The position numbers were made by a program, and so were the translations under genes. A DNA stretch of 64,000 bases from Liriodendron chinense (taxonomy: Eukaryota; Streptophyta; Magnoliopsida; Magnoliales; Magnoliaceae): positions 5,767,001-5,831,000 of the forward strand of contig ML058408.1 of NCBI GenBank assembly GCA_003013855.2, in the 5' to 3' direction. Below, in pieces: positions 21,661 through 33,352 of the stretch. The first letter of the stretch is position 1. Each line of letters begins with the position of its first letter. The notes beneath the pieces are model-generated. The model did no database searches. It saw nothing but the letters and a program-made list of their open reading frames with translations, and was not told the origin of the DNA.

Positions 21661-23023
21661 CTTGCCCAATTTCATTGATGAGTCATCCATTGAGGACTCA
21701 TTCCCTGATGAGCAACTCTTTATTGCTATGCATCCACCATGGATGCTATATAGCAAACTATCTTTCTATAGGTGCGATGCTGATTCATTGGACTACACAA
21801 GATAAACGAAATTTTTTAAGGGAAGTGCATAGATTTTTCTGGGATAAACCTTTACTTTTTAAATATTGCCCAAACCAAATTATAAGGAGATATGTTCCTG
21901 ATGACGAACAAAATTTTTTCATCTCCTTTTTTCATAGTCAAGCATGTCGTGGTCATTTTTCAGCCAAGAAAACCACTGCGAAAATTCCGCAATGTGGTTT
22001 TTATTGGTCAACCATGTTTAGAAACATTTATGAGTTTTGCAAAGCATGCGAGCGTTGTCAAAAGCTAGAAGATTTTCTCGTAGGAATATGATGCCTCTCA
22101 ACCCAATTCAACATATCAAAATATTTGACTGTTTGGGCATTGATTTCATGAGACCATTCCCCTCTTCTTTTGAATGTCTACATATTGCTTGCCGTAGACT
22201 ATGTGTCCAAGTGGGCATTTAATGTAGAACCAATGATCGCCGAACGGTTCTACAGTTCCTCAAAGAAAACATACTATCTAGATTTGGAATGCCTAGAGCC
22301 ATCTTAAGTGATGGTGGCTCTCACTTTTGCAATAGGCCTTTTGAAGCCTTAATGAAGAAATATGACATATCGCATAAAGTGAGTACCCCATATCACCCAC
22401 AAACAAGTGGGCAAACTGAGATTTTCAATCGAGAAATTAAACATATTTTGGAAAAGGCGGTGAATCCAAATCGTAAAGATTGGTCGTTGAGATTAGTCGA
22501 TGCACTTTGGGCTTATTATACGGCTTATAAGACCCCGATTGGAATGTCTCCCTATAAACTTGTCTATGAGAAAGCTTGTCACTTGCCCGTGGAACTTGAA
22601 CACAAAGCCTATTAGACTATTCAGGCATTGAACTTCAACATTAACAAGGCTAGCTCACTTCACAAACTCCAATTGAATGAGCTTGACAAGATCTAGAACA
22701 ATGCTTATGAGAGCTCACGAATCTACAAAAGTAAGATGAAAGCCTTTCATGACATATATATCTTAAGAAAATCTTTTCATCAAGGCCAAAAAGTATTTTT
22801 GTATGATTTCCAACTTCATCTTTTTTCGGGCAAGTTGCGATCTCGATGGACCAGTTCATATATCGTTAAAGAAGTTTTTCCTCATAGGGCCGTCAAGATA
22901 GAAAATCCAGCGAATGATAACTGTTTTAAAGTGAACGGACAACGTTTAAAACCATTTGTTAAGAAATTTGATTCAAAGGAAATGTCCATCTCTCTTAATG
23001 ATCCTGTGTATCAAGATGATTGA
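21661..23023 (+). pseudogene. pol: Athila integrase, degraded
   Basis: The H2C2 zinc finger is visible around 21930-22070 (HSQACRGHFSAKKT then CKACERCQK). The catalytic core follows: LGIDFMRPFP with Asp 1 at about 22138, ILSDGGSHFCNRPFE with Asp 2 at about 22305, and TSGQTEIFNREIK with Glu at about 22420. The C-terminal domain is at 22736-23023 (KVFLYDFQLHLFSGKLRSRW, NPFKVNGQRLKPF-like end). Breaks occur at about 21804, 22091, 22220 and 22615. It would join element DNA to the chromosome. Confidence 0.9.
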
Positions 23024-24183
23024 TCTCCTTGTTTGATGGAGATTGTCTTTCTAAAAGTAGGTTTAGGCTGTTTTAGTTTTCTTTTATTTATTTGCTTTTA
23101 TTAGGATTAGTCGTTGGAGGTAGATTCCCATTTATGACTCCCTAAGGTACTCTCGTTCTCACTCTCCTTTATTTATATCATTGCTCTTATGTCATTGTTT
23201 ATTGCATATCTTTTTACATTGAGGACAATGTAAGATTTGGTTGGGGGTGAGATTCATAGATGAATCTAGCATTTTTGTGACATTTCAAGCAATTAATGTA
23301 AAAAAAAATTTCAAATTTTCAATTTTTCTGAATTTAAAACTCTTTTGGAAAACCTTATTTCTTTGTACTTGAGATGATATGAGTATGAGAGGAAGAGAGA
23401 TGAAGTGATATGATTTTGAAACCTTTGAATTATCTTCAATATAGTTTTTTTTATATGAATCCCCCTATTGATATGATTAATGAAAATTTTGAACACTTTT
23501 GGATTCTAGTTCACATTACACGATTCTCCTGATTGAAGGGATTAGGAAGATTTGTAGGTTAATTAGAATAAAATTTAAAGCGTTGAGGAACCAAGCTGGG
23601 GATCTTTGTCCATCCTTGTTCATGAGTGAAAGGAGAAAAGAATGAAAAAGGTATGAATTTATAAAAAATCCTATCATATGATTGATATGAAAAGAAAAAG
23701 AAAAAAAAATGGGAATTTTATTGAAAATATGTTGAATACCGAAAAGGGCTACCTATCACCGACTAGTGGAGGGCTAATAACCCTAGTTGGAAATGGGAAG
23801 TAGAGTGAAAGCCGCCGAAGGAACAGTAAGGCAAAGTCTCGTCATAAGCTTGTGTTGATCTGTACGTTTAAAATTTTTAGTCTAGTTAATCTATGGAGAA
23901 GAGTAATCCTGAAAATTCATGAGTTGAACATTCACTATACACACTAGACCACACTTGTTCAAATTTTTCTATTTGTTAATCAATCAGTGGGAATTCTAAT
24001 TAAAACACTCATTATTTTTAGGAAGTTTAAGATTTCAACTTATATCAATAATTTTCTCTGAATTTTGTACTTGTGTGTCTTGAAGTTTATAGAAGTATAG
24101 TTTCCAAAAGAAAGTTGGATTAAGGAAATTAGATTTTTTTCACGCATGTTTTGCTCGGGACTAGCAAAATGCTAGTTGGGGTG
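23024..24183 (+). other. Athila 3' non-coding region, no env-like ORF
   Basis: After the integrase stop, 1.16 kb has no supportable ORF. GGTTGGGGGTGAG at about 23239-23251 is the conserved Athila motif downstream of pol. The PPT is GTTGGGGTG at about 24174-24183. Some Athila elements carry an envelope-like ORF here; this copy does not. Confidence 0.7.
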
Positions 24184-25460
24184 TGATGAGTTCTAAATTG
24201 TGCATATTCTAACCCCAATTCATCACACATTATGCATGTTTTGTATGTTAAAGACTCATCTAATACATATTTTTGTGATTATAGGAATGGGAGAGAGACT
24301 TCACCAATATGATGTTAAAAGAGTTACTTTGTATGATTTGAAGATCAATAGAACAAGTGTCAAGAGGTGAAGGAGATTAAGAAGAAGAAAGAAAAAATGA
24401 AGAAAACATGCACTAACCGATCGGTCGGCTGATCGGTCGGCCACGGTTGTTGATCGGTCGACTGACTGGTCTGAAATTCAAAGTGGAGGTGGAATTTTTG
24501 TTGACCTTGCTGGACAAAAAAATTCCATTCCCGACAGGTTAGTGGAAGCTCCGACCGAGGCTTCACCGGTCGACCACACCCCAGACTGCATAAGGACTTA
24601 CACAGTTCTCGAAGATTCCAAGTTGTGGGTGATTTTTACTATAAAAGGAGACCTCTACTACATTCCTGACTTATCCTAAAAGTGATCTACAGTCGGTGGA
24701 GGTGGAGAAGATCATCGTGGAGCGCCTACAACTCCTATGACTAGGGTTTTTCTAGTTTTTTATGCTTTCAAGTAGTTTTTCTTCTAATTCTAGTTCAAGT
24801 ATGACAATGCTCGGCTAGAACCTCTTAGCAAGGGCTGAAAGGTGAAGCTTGCAGTTAGTTTTGATGTTCAATTCATTTATTCAAGTACTCTTTACTTAAT
24901 TAGGAATTTTTAAGTTCTAGTTTGAATAAAGTTGTTATTTTTAGAAGTTTTGTGAGAGTTTGTGTACTCCAGACGTGAGTTCCTTGCAATTCTCTGAGAT
25001 TATCTTGTTAGTTTGATGAGATTTGAATTATAGTAACCCTGGAGCATGTCATGATCTCTTGGTATGTCTATTACTTGGAAGGCTACAAGTTCAAGTTCTC
25101 TATGCTTCATTAGAACTACAAATCTGACTTCCAAATTTAAGTTAGACTTTGTGTTTGAATGCAATATCTTCGAATTAGATTAGAGATAAGACTTTGATTG
25201 TAATTGTGTTTGTGCTTGGATGAATGGATTGGCATTGAGCTACTACAAGTGGATCCTTGGTGCTCTAGTTTCTCTTTAAATTCTCAGATTTTCTCTATTT
25301 AAGTTTTTATTTCCTACTTAGTTTTAAAACTCTGATTTTCTTAAACTCTAGACTTAAGTTATTAGAATAGTTTGAAGTGTTTATCCTTTTCCCTGTGGAT
25401 CGACCTCGGTCTCACCGAGTTATTACTACATCGCAGCCTTGCACTTGAGGCGAGCGAACA
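24184..25460 (+). repeat. Athila 3' LTR
   Basis: Begins TGATGAGTTCTAAATTGTGC after the PPT and ends GGCGAGCGAACA, followed by CCAAC. It aligns along its length with 15980-17328. The U3 palindrome patch at 24416-24576 (GATCGGTCGG repeats) is shorter than in the 5' LTR. Confidence 0.92.
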
Positions 25461-25499
25461 CCAACTGCTGAAGACTCCCACGAAGTTGTTATTGAGTAG
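25461..25499 (+). pseudogene. Last codons of the Tat extra ORF beyond the Athila insertion
   Basis: If the Athila element and one CCAAC copy are removed, the reading frame of 15747-15979 continues without a break for twelve further residues to a TAG at 25497-25499. This confirms that the insertion split an open frame. Confidence 0.8.
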
Positions 25500-25544
25500 C
25501 GGTTTGTATTTTTCTTTTTGTTTTATTTTTAAATGTACTTCCTT

Positions 25545-26040
25545 CAAGCATTTTGAGAATCAACGAAGAGACTTTGGATTTGTATGAAGCCATCCTTTCC
25601 TCCTTTACCTCGAATTCATTGATTACTTGATTTACAACGAACTATGAGTCGTTATGAATAAGCAGGTTCCTTATTGAGAGAATATTTGCCAATTGAAGAC
25701 TCACTATTAAGGCCTCGTATTCTGCTTCATTATTTGAAGCACGAAAGTCAAAACGTAGAGCATATTTGAATTTGATCCATCAGGAGTGATTAGAATCAAT
25801 CCAGCCCCGCTCCCAGAGGAACAAAATGATCCGTCTACATAGAGTGACCAGGACATTTGATCGTTTGCTGATAAATCGTCTTCGGCAATAGGAGGAATAG
25901 TTGTGTCAACATGAGCAGGGGTTGAATACATATACTCAACAATGAAGTCTGCTATAGCTTATGCCTTTATAGCAGTTCGCGGGCAGAAGGTGATATCATG
26001 TTCACCAAGTTTGATCGCCCATTTAGTTAATCACCCAGAT
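25545..26040 (-). pseudogene. pol: Tat RNase H
   Basis: On the minus strand, WSLYVDGSFCSSGSGAGLIL (first Asp) is encoded at about 25795-25855. NEAEYEALIVSLQLAN (Glu) is at about 25680-25735. HNDS followed by VVNQVINEFEVK is at about 25600-25660. The frame shifts between these blocks. The domain stops about 50 bases from the end of the oppositely oriented extra ORF, leaving no space for integrase. Confidence 0.85.
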
Positions 26041-27454
26041 ACTCAGGTTTTTGAAGAACTTGCCTCAATGGTTACAACCACTAATGCCAGAGCAAGCTTT
26101 CGTGCTACAACCACTAATGCCAGAGCAAGCTTTTCAATATTTGGGTATCTAGTTTCAACATCCACCATAGTGCGACTAACATAGTAAACGGGTTTTTGTT
26201 CCCCGAACTCTTCTCTTCTTAAGGCGGCACTAACGGCCGTGGAAGATATAACTAAGTAAAGAAAAAGTTGCTCATGTGAAGCAGGTTTTGATAGAATAGG
26301 TGGCGCGCCCATATATTGCTTCAATTGTTGGAAAGCATCTTTGCATTGTTGGGTCCATGCCCAGTTGGGTTTGGTAGTCGCACGAAGTAACTTGAAGAAG
26401 AGGAGGCATTTATCGGAGGCACGCGAGATAAACCTATTCAGAGACGCAATTCGTCTAGCTAGTCGTTGGACTTCTTTGACGGTGGAAGGAGATTTCATCT
26501 CTATTAGGGCTTTGATCTTCTCAGGGTTTGCTTCAATCCCCCATTGACCAACCATAAACCCGAGGAATTTTCCAGCGAAAACACCAAAAGCGCATTTCTC
26601 TGGATTTAACTTCATCTGATATTTTTGCATGAGATCAAAGGCTTCTTGAAGATCCGCAAGATGATCATCTGCAATGATATTTTTCACGAGCATATTGTCG
26701 ATGTACACTTCCATACTCTTGCCAATTTGAGCAGTAAACATCTTGTTTACTAAGCATTGATAAGTGGCCCCGACATTCTTAAGACCAAACAACATTATTT
26801 TGTAGCAGTATAAACCTCGATCGGTGATAAAGGCAGTGTTCCCGCGATCAGGTGGATGCATCATAATCTGGTTGTAACCAGAATAGGCATCCATGAAGCT
26901 GAGTAAAGCGTGTCTTGCTATTGAGTCGACTAATTGGTCAATACGGGGGGTTGGGAAGCTATCTTTTGGACATGCTTTATTTAGATCGGAATAGTTAATG
27001 CACATTCTCCATTTACTGTTCACCATGCGAACAAGAACAACATTCGCGACCCATTCAGGATAATCGATCTCTTCAATGAAATCGACTACCAATAACTTGT
27101 TAACCTCTGTTTTTATAACCATTTGCCTTTCGGCGGTGAACGCACGGTGACACTGGTAAATAGGCTTAAATTTTGGATCGACCTTCAAACGATGAACAAC
27201 AACTTCTAGGTCAATGCAAGCATATCTTTCTGAGACCATGCGAACACGTCCTGATTTTCAACCAAAAAATTGATCAGACGAGTTTGAAAGATATGGTCCA
27301 GGGATGACCCAACATGAACTTTCTTGGTCGGATCTTTTTCAGATAACTGGACTTCGATAATTTCTTCTAGAGGAGCTCCCGCTTGATGTGTATCTTCCCT
27401 CGGATCTAGTGTTGTCGCGACTGAAGAGTCAATTGAATCTCCCATAATTGCCAT
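26041..27454 (-). pseudogene. pol: Tat reverse transcriptase, near-intact frame with YIDN active site
   Basis: A 398-codon open frame (27239-26043, with N-terminal part at 27454-27206) holds the RT of a Tat-lineage gypsy element: AFTAERQMVIKTEV, WRMCINYSDLNKACPKD, LLSFMDAYSGYNQI (first Asp) and then YIDNMLVKN at plus 26688-26705. The second Asp of the YxDD motif is Asn (plus 26694-26696), a G-to-A change at a former CpG that fits methyl-cytosine deamination. The connection domain follows (FLGFMVGQWGIEANPEKI, RRIASLNRFISRA). A 33-bp in-frame tandem duplication at 26074-26138 repeats LALALVVV. The active-site change predicts loss of polymerase activity. Confidence 0.9.
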
Positions 27455-27484
27455 AATAGGAGTGACTTGGGCATTCTTCTGATC

Positions 27485-27994
27485 TTAAACTGCGATCTCA
27501 TAACATGCTCGAGCTTCTTTTTTATTCCCTCGAACTATTCCGACACCATTTGGAGTGGGGAACTTGACACACAAGTAGAGGGATGCTGCCCCTATCTTGG
27601 CGAGTGATGGTCGGCCCATAATAGAATTGTATGCAGATTTTCGATCGACTACGAGAAAATTGACGAACACTGTGACCTTGGTTGGACCTTCACCAAAAGT
27701 GACGGGGAGGTCGATACTTCCTTCTGAAACGACCACCTCGCCCCCAAAACCGACGAGGGGAGTCGAAATTGGCTTTAGCAGATTTTTTGCGAGAGCCATT
27801 TTATTGAAGGCTTCAAGATAGAGGACGTCTACGGAGCTAACTGTATCTAACATAATACAATGAGTTAGATAATTTGATACCTTTAGTGTTACTACGATAG
27901 AGTCCTTGTGAGGGAAATGGATTCCTTCAGCGTCCTCTTGGGAGAAAGAGATTGGTTGATAGCTTGGACTTGTCGAGCTAGAAGATTTCTCCAT
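27485..27994 (-). pseudogene. pol: Tat protease, catalytic DTG changed to DTV
   Basis: A 169-codon open frame on the minus strand encodes the retropepsin domain: DSIVVTLKVSNYLTHCIMLD, then TVSSVDVLYLEAFNKM, LKPISTPLVGFGGEVV, GSIDLPVTFGE and FLVVDRKSAYNSIMGRPSL. This is the familiar Tat protease sequence order. The catalytic triad D-T-G reads D-T-V (Val codon at plus 27839-27841), which should abolish cleavage. A stop separates it from the RT frame to its left. Confidence 0.88.
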
Positions 27995-28147
27995 CCAATA
28001 AACATGTTGGGGTTTTTGGCATGCTTTACGAGCATAGGCTTTTCTAAAGGCTTGAGAATCACCCCTGCAAGCTGGACCGCCAGCAATGGTCGTGATCTTG
28101 CCTGCAAGTTCAACATCATCTTGTGAGGCTTGTCGTTGTGGCGACTT

Positions 28148-29450
28148 CTACCTTCGGGTCTGATCTTCACGATGCGTTGAGGCGTTCGATTTTTTAGGGG
28201 AGCGACCTTGATGCGCGACATAGTCACGGAGGTGTCCCCGTCGGATAAGCGTCTCTATCTGGTCCTTGAGAGATATGCAATGAGCTTTGTGGAAGTAGCA
28301 AAACTTTGTTTTATCCCTCTTTTCTGGATCTGACTTGATTCTTGGTGGCCATTTGACATAAGATTTATGCTTGATCTCCATCAATACTTTTTCTAAAGAT
28401 TGATTGAGAGGAGTATAATTGTGATATCTTCCAACATAAGGCTTTCTGGAAAATCGATCGCGTTGATCACGTCGATATTTTTTTTCGAATGAAGAGGCTT
28501 CTTCGGCTTTTCGTTTCTTTCCTTGACCGTCATGATGGGTCAGAGCTACTTCTTCCACATTGATGTATTTCTGAGCTTTGGCTTGGAATTCAGCCATTGT
28601 TTTGAGAGGATTTTTGTCCAGAGCAAATCGAAACCTTTCGCTCATAATTCCTGCTATAAGTGCGGTGAGACCTTTATCTTCCGTATAACCCAGCTGTGAA
28701 TCGAACTGTGAACTCCTCAATTGTTTCTCCATGTTGTTGCTTCAGATTTAATAAATGAGATGCAGGCTTTTTGGTATGGATACTTCCCATAAACTGGGAA
28801 AGGAAGAGATCTGACAGCTGAGAAAAGGATTCTATAGATCGAGACTTCAGACCTCAGAACTAGGTTCGTGCAGCCTTTAGGGTTAAAGAGAAGGTTCTAC
28901 AAATAATTTCTAGACTATACCCCTCTAATTCCATGAGAGATCGAAAGGTCTCTAGATGCTCGAGAGGATCATCGATTCCCGTATAAGCGACTATAGTTGG
29001 CGTCCGATATTTCTTGGGCAGAGGTGCCTCCATTATCTGGTGGGTGAAGGGTGGTTCTGAACGATGTATAGCTGCGAGAGTCGATGGAGGAACGTTGGAC
29101 TGATATCGTCGTTCAATATGATCAAAACGATCATGAATTTTTCTAAGATCTCCTTCCCAAGGGAGAGTATAGTAGAAGTTTCGGTATCGAACTGCTCTGG
29201 TTGATGCTATTTAGACATGCTTGAACGGATAGTTTGAAGACGTGGCGCTTGGGCTTGAACGTCGGGTGTTATATGATCAGGAGGAGGATTATGTTGCCCT
29301 TGAAGCCCATTCAGCGAGTGTCTCGAGATCGTAGGTTACGATGGAGGTTTCTCCGGAGGTGGTTGCTGTAGAGGAAATGCTTGATCGAACCAGTTTGTGA
29401 GATGTTGGAAGCCGTCTTGAAGAGTACTATTTGCAAGCAGCTCTGGTCGC
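28148..29450 (-). pseudogene. gag: Tat gag, degraded
   Basis: The C-terminal half is open (28732-28148): GYTEDKGLTALIAGIMSERF, ALDKNPLKTMAEFQAKAQKY and a basic stretch. The zinc motif reads CYFHKAHCISLKDQIETLIR, where the family has several extra residues (GHxTEE) between His and the last Cys; that small deletion removes the normal spacing. The N-terminal half (about 28740-29250) is readable only across several shifts (FTHQIMEAPLPKKYRTPTIV-like and LEHLETFRSLMELE-like order). A short leader reaches 29450. The + strand copy at 33300 has a homologous LQxGFQ segment. Confidence 0.85.
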
Positions 29451-29464
29451 TGGTCAATAGATAA

Positions 29465-29907
29465 ATTTGGGCCATAGTCTCAACAGCCTATATAGCTCAG
29501 GAGTTGGCCCAGATTATAGGCCTGTTTAGGTTTGTCTTCCCTCATGGGTCCGTATTAAATGGGATCTATATCAAGGAACGTAATCAATTAGATGTTTCAT
29601 CTAGTAAGATAACATCTTATCCCTTGAGATCAGGAAGATCTCAACAACTTACGTGATAAATTAGTTCATCCGAATTTGAATAAATGGATGGCTCCATGGA
29701 CAATAAAGGTACACAACTTCTTACCCATGTTTCACACTTCATCTTACTCCTAAGCCAATCTCTAACTTAAGCAATGGAGAGATAACAGCCGAACGTCGAC
29801 CACCCTTAGTCTCCTTCTTTGGCTTTCAGGTGCGAAGAAAGGATTCATCTTTAGGAGTATCATATATATCAAGGAAGGAAAGCTGTCACCAGAATCTAAC
29901 GTTAATA
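29465..29907 (+). repeat. 3' part of a Tat LTR, + orientation
   Basis: CTCTAACTTAAGCAATGGAGAGA at about 29759-29781 is the Tat R-region motif (ACTTGAGCGTCGGAGG type) and is followed by TTTCAGGTGCG. The sequence ends just before a PBS. The left part of the LTR, including the U3 start, cannot be recognised. It seems truncated at the junction with the minus-strand gag. Confidence 0.6.
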
Positions 29908-29908
29908 G

Positions 29909-29925
29909 ATTGGCAACATCTGTGG
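29909..29925 (+). other. Tat primer-binding site, + orientation
   Basis: ATTGGCAACATCTGTGG corresponds to the Tat consensus ATTGGCGCCGTCTGTGG with three changes. It is 47 bases upstream of the gag-like ATG at 29972. Confidence 0.72.
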
Positions 29926-29971
29926 TAACGACATCTAATTCGTTCTCATCTTTCACGAACTTTCCTTCACC

Positions 29972-30057
29972 ATGCCTCCAAAGAAAACCAACAATCCCTC
30001 TATCTCAAGATTGTCACAACCTCCAATTGAAGGGCCGCAGGGAAATCCAAATCCCCA
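29972..30057 (+). pseudogene. gag: Start of a second Tat gag, interrupted
   Basis: ATG at 29972 begins MPPKKTNNPSISRLSQPP. The frame is cut at 30057 by a 3.1-kb solo LTR and the sequence resumes at 33189-33352 (FLQFQGGFNG, LLTLQAGFQ), ending in a TAG at 33352. The LQAGFQ block resembles the minus-strand gag N-terminus near 29420. The joined frame is not maintained across the insertion, probably because of an indel in a C run near 33210. Nothing further of this Tat copy is visible. Confidence 0.6.
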
Positions 30058-31074
30058 TGTAACACCCCAGAATTTTAGAAATAATTTAAATATTTTTGAA
30101 TATTTTATTTTATTTTATTTTTATTAAATATCATATGTTTACCTTGTTTTGAAAATAACGGACCATCCGTAGGAGATCTGATAGGAGACCCTTTACAAAA
30201 GTTACTTCGAATAACCACATGAACATCGTAGAAAGACCGGATTTCGAAAATCTCACTGTTTTTAGATAATTATGAAAATGCCACTAGGTAAACTTAAGTT
30301 AAACAAACAGTTGTTTTTAAGTATAATAATTTCTTACGGTTATTTTTATGTAAAACTTAATATATGAGCTTTTGGGTGCATTTTAGCCATACACATCGAA
30401 TTTTAGCCCTCCGATCACCCTACACATGTCCTAATTAAAAATCGGGCCGTAAATGGCCCACCTTAACTCGGATCTGCCTCATTTTTTTTTTTGCAGGGCT
30501 AAATTCGCGCCGTCAACCTGCTATATGAAATGGATAGTTTCGATTCACCTATTGTGGACCTTCTCATGATGGCGGTAGTATCAACATGCGTGTGCATGTG
30601 CAACGCACTATATAAAAGAAGAAAAGGAAACGTAGCCGGCCCATCTTCTTCCCAAACGTTACAGCGACAACGTTGCCGCTGCCACCATGCACGGTCGACA
30701 CTTTCCTCCATGTGGGCTCCTATCACATGATCCAGACCGTCCATTCGGCTTGTGCAGAGCCTATTCCCATTTCGTCAAGATATCTCAGCCAAAAGTCAAT
30801 TGCATGGGCCACTCTAAAATGTCTTTCCCTGCCATTCAAAACCAAGAAACGCAAGATCCGTTGACTCGTTTTGCATGAACGGTTCACATTGTTTTCAGAG
30901 AGTCGTGTAGACCCTACCTAACTTATCAACGGTTTCTTTTGCATAATAATTCAGAGTCACCATTCTTCTACAACTCCCTCTCGAAGCGAGATTCATTCAC
31001 ACTCATTACCTATTCCATCGACCTAGCAACCTGTTAAAAGTCATCCGTCCGAACCTCCCCTCCTTCAGAATCCT

Positions 31075-31121
<47 letters not shown>

Positions 31122-33183
31122 GCTTGAGAGAGCGTGAGAGAGAACGTGTGTAGAGAGAGTTTGGTGATGGGGACTTCACACCCCCTTGTTGCCGCTGCTG
31201 GGACAAAATCCCAGGCTAAGAGGAAGAAGAAGAAGAAGAAGAAGAAAGAAAGAAAGAAAGAAAGAAAAGAAGGAGAAAGAGGAAGAAGGAAAGAAGAAAA
31301 ACCGAGTCTAACTGAGTCGACTCAGCCGAGTTATCAAGTCGCCCCACTGCTGAGTAAGGTAAGGCCCATCTAACCCTTATTTTGATCCCTAGATCAAGCC
31401 TAAACCCTAACCCTAGATATGATTCTAAACCTAGATGATCATAATGGTGAGAACTTATTAAGTTACACCCTAATTTCATATTTTTCTTTAAAAGTCATAG
31501 GATATGAACCTAAGGAGAATCACACGGCCCTAGCAACGTCTTAAACCAACCAACCTCAAGAGGAGAGGATTTCCTTTAAGCCTAGTTACAGTAATATCAA
31601 ATTTTTACGTTGATTTCTTGTTTAGAAAATTAGGAGTTTGTTGTGTGATTTCTTGAAATTGTGCTTGTTGAAATCTTTTCATGTGATTATGAATTGTGTG
31701 GCATTCCTTGTTTTGTACGCTGAATTTTGATGTATGAATTATGCTTAAGTGGTTGGAAAAAGAACTATGATGATGTACATACTTATGTGGAGACTATGCT
31801 TAATTTACGTTGTTACATGCTCATGATGATTAATATGTTGTTTGCTATGGGATTATGTAAATGGATGTTACGTTAATGAACGCCCCTTAACCCCGTACTG
31901 ATATAACCATTTGATGTAAAGAGATGAAGCCCATACGAGGCCTTGTTATGTTGGCATGACCATGTGGGTATTTTTGAATAAATGTGCCTTATTGGTTGTA
32001 CGTAGTAAGAATTGGCATCATCATGTGTATTATTGAATGATATGCCTTGACATTGAGGATTAAGTGTTGGCATTACCATGGATGTGTTGTTGGTTATATA
32101 TGTCATGATGTTGAGTTGAGCACCACCATGTGCATTGTTGGATACGTGCTAAGGGTTCCTTATTTGATATGTTACCTGTGGTGGACCTTTTGAGGAATGA
32201 GAATGATGAATACGAGAAGTTTCATGAGCCAGGGTTGGTGGTATGAGCTACTAAGCCTGAGCTGTCGGCCTATGCTGGGTGACGAGCCCCCCATAGTGAC
32301 CTCAAGCTTCCTTAAACTAATTGGGGTAAGGAGTGATCATTAGTTGTTAACATTATTAAATTGGCTGGATGTTAAACTACGTAACTAAATGTGGAACTAA
32401 TCATGCATTCACTGAACCCGACTTGGTGGGTCAGCCCTGCGGGCACTACGCCGCTAGCTTGTGGTAGGGGGATGGGTGGCCATCACCTCCATTGGCTAGG
32501 TTTGTTGACATGAAGTTGTGAAATTACCCACTTCATTATGGACTCTGGTGACTAGTGGCTGGTGAGAAGAGTTGGAATAAGTCCCGTCTCATCTGGTCAG
32601 GGTGCCTTAGCCAGAGCATGCATATCATGCATTGCATTAAATAAGATTTTCTCATGTATGTTTTGGTTGGGTATGATTATGTTTGGATATTATTGTACTA
32701 ATCTTAGGGGGTAACCCTCACTGAGTTGATCGCGAGCAACTAACTCCCTCCTGAGACGGTGTTATAAAACACCACCAGATTGTTACAGGTGACGATCCAT
32801 TAGACGAACTCGATGTACAGATTGAAGTGTATGAAGTTTCATGGCGGCTAATGACAGACGATGAAGCTGAAGCAGCTTGAAGATGGATTATGTTTATTGT
32901 CTTTATAGAGTAGATTTATTTTCATGTAACTTGTAACAAGCCTCCCATGAAAACTAGAAAGTAGAATATTATGTAATTTGTATGATCTAAGGACATTATG
33001 TTGATAACGTAGAATAGAAAAACATGAAATTAGAACATTGATTTCCGTCATTTGTGCTATGAATGCCATGAATATGTGAATTAAAAAGAAATGTGGGAAA
33101 TAAACCCCTAGTACATTCAGGTTAACACCTGGGAACTCAGCCCATCGTGTTTTCCACGAGAGCCGAAATTTGGGGGCGTTACA
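30058..33183 (+). mobile_element. Solo LTR of 3.1 kb, gypsy (Tekay/Del-like) type
   Basis: The element starts TGTAACACCCCAGAATTT and ends AAATTTGGGGGCGTTACA, an inverted terminal match typical of LTR ends. It is flanked on both sides by CCCCA (30053-30057 and 33184-33188). It has no PBS, gag or pol. A (GA)n tract at about 31077-31120 follows a pyrimidine-rich leader. Its size and TGTAACACCCC terminus suggest the Tekay/Del chromovirus group, but I cannot prove the lineage without the internal domain. ORFs inside, including a Lys-rich one at 31134, are low-complexity. Confidence 0.85.
31077..31120 (+). repeat. (GA)n microsatellite
   Basis: About 21 uninterrupted GA units inside the solo LTR, followed by (GAA)n/(GAAA)n tracts at 31220-31290. 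Confidence 0.95.
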
Positions 33184-33352
33184 CCCCAACCCATACCAGA
33201 GATTCTGGTCCCCCCGTTGCCCTCGTTCAACCACCTCCAGCAAATGAAAATACATTCCTGCAGTTTCAAGGGGGATTTAATGGCGCCATGCGCTATTTAG
33301 GAGACAGTCTCCTTACTCTTCAAGCCGGCTTCCAAATCTCCTTAGTCTGGTA

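Noticed and set aside
31134..31373. Lys/Glu-rich open frame in the 3.1-kb solo LTR
   Set aside because: It is produced by GAA/GAAA simple repeats.
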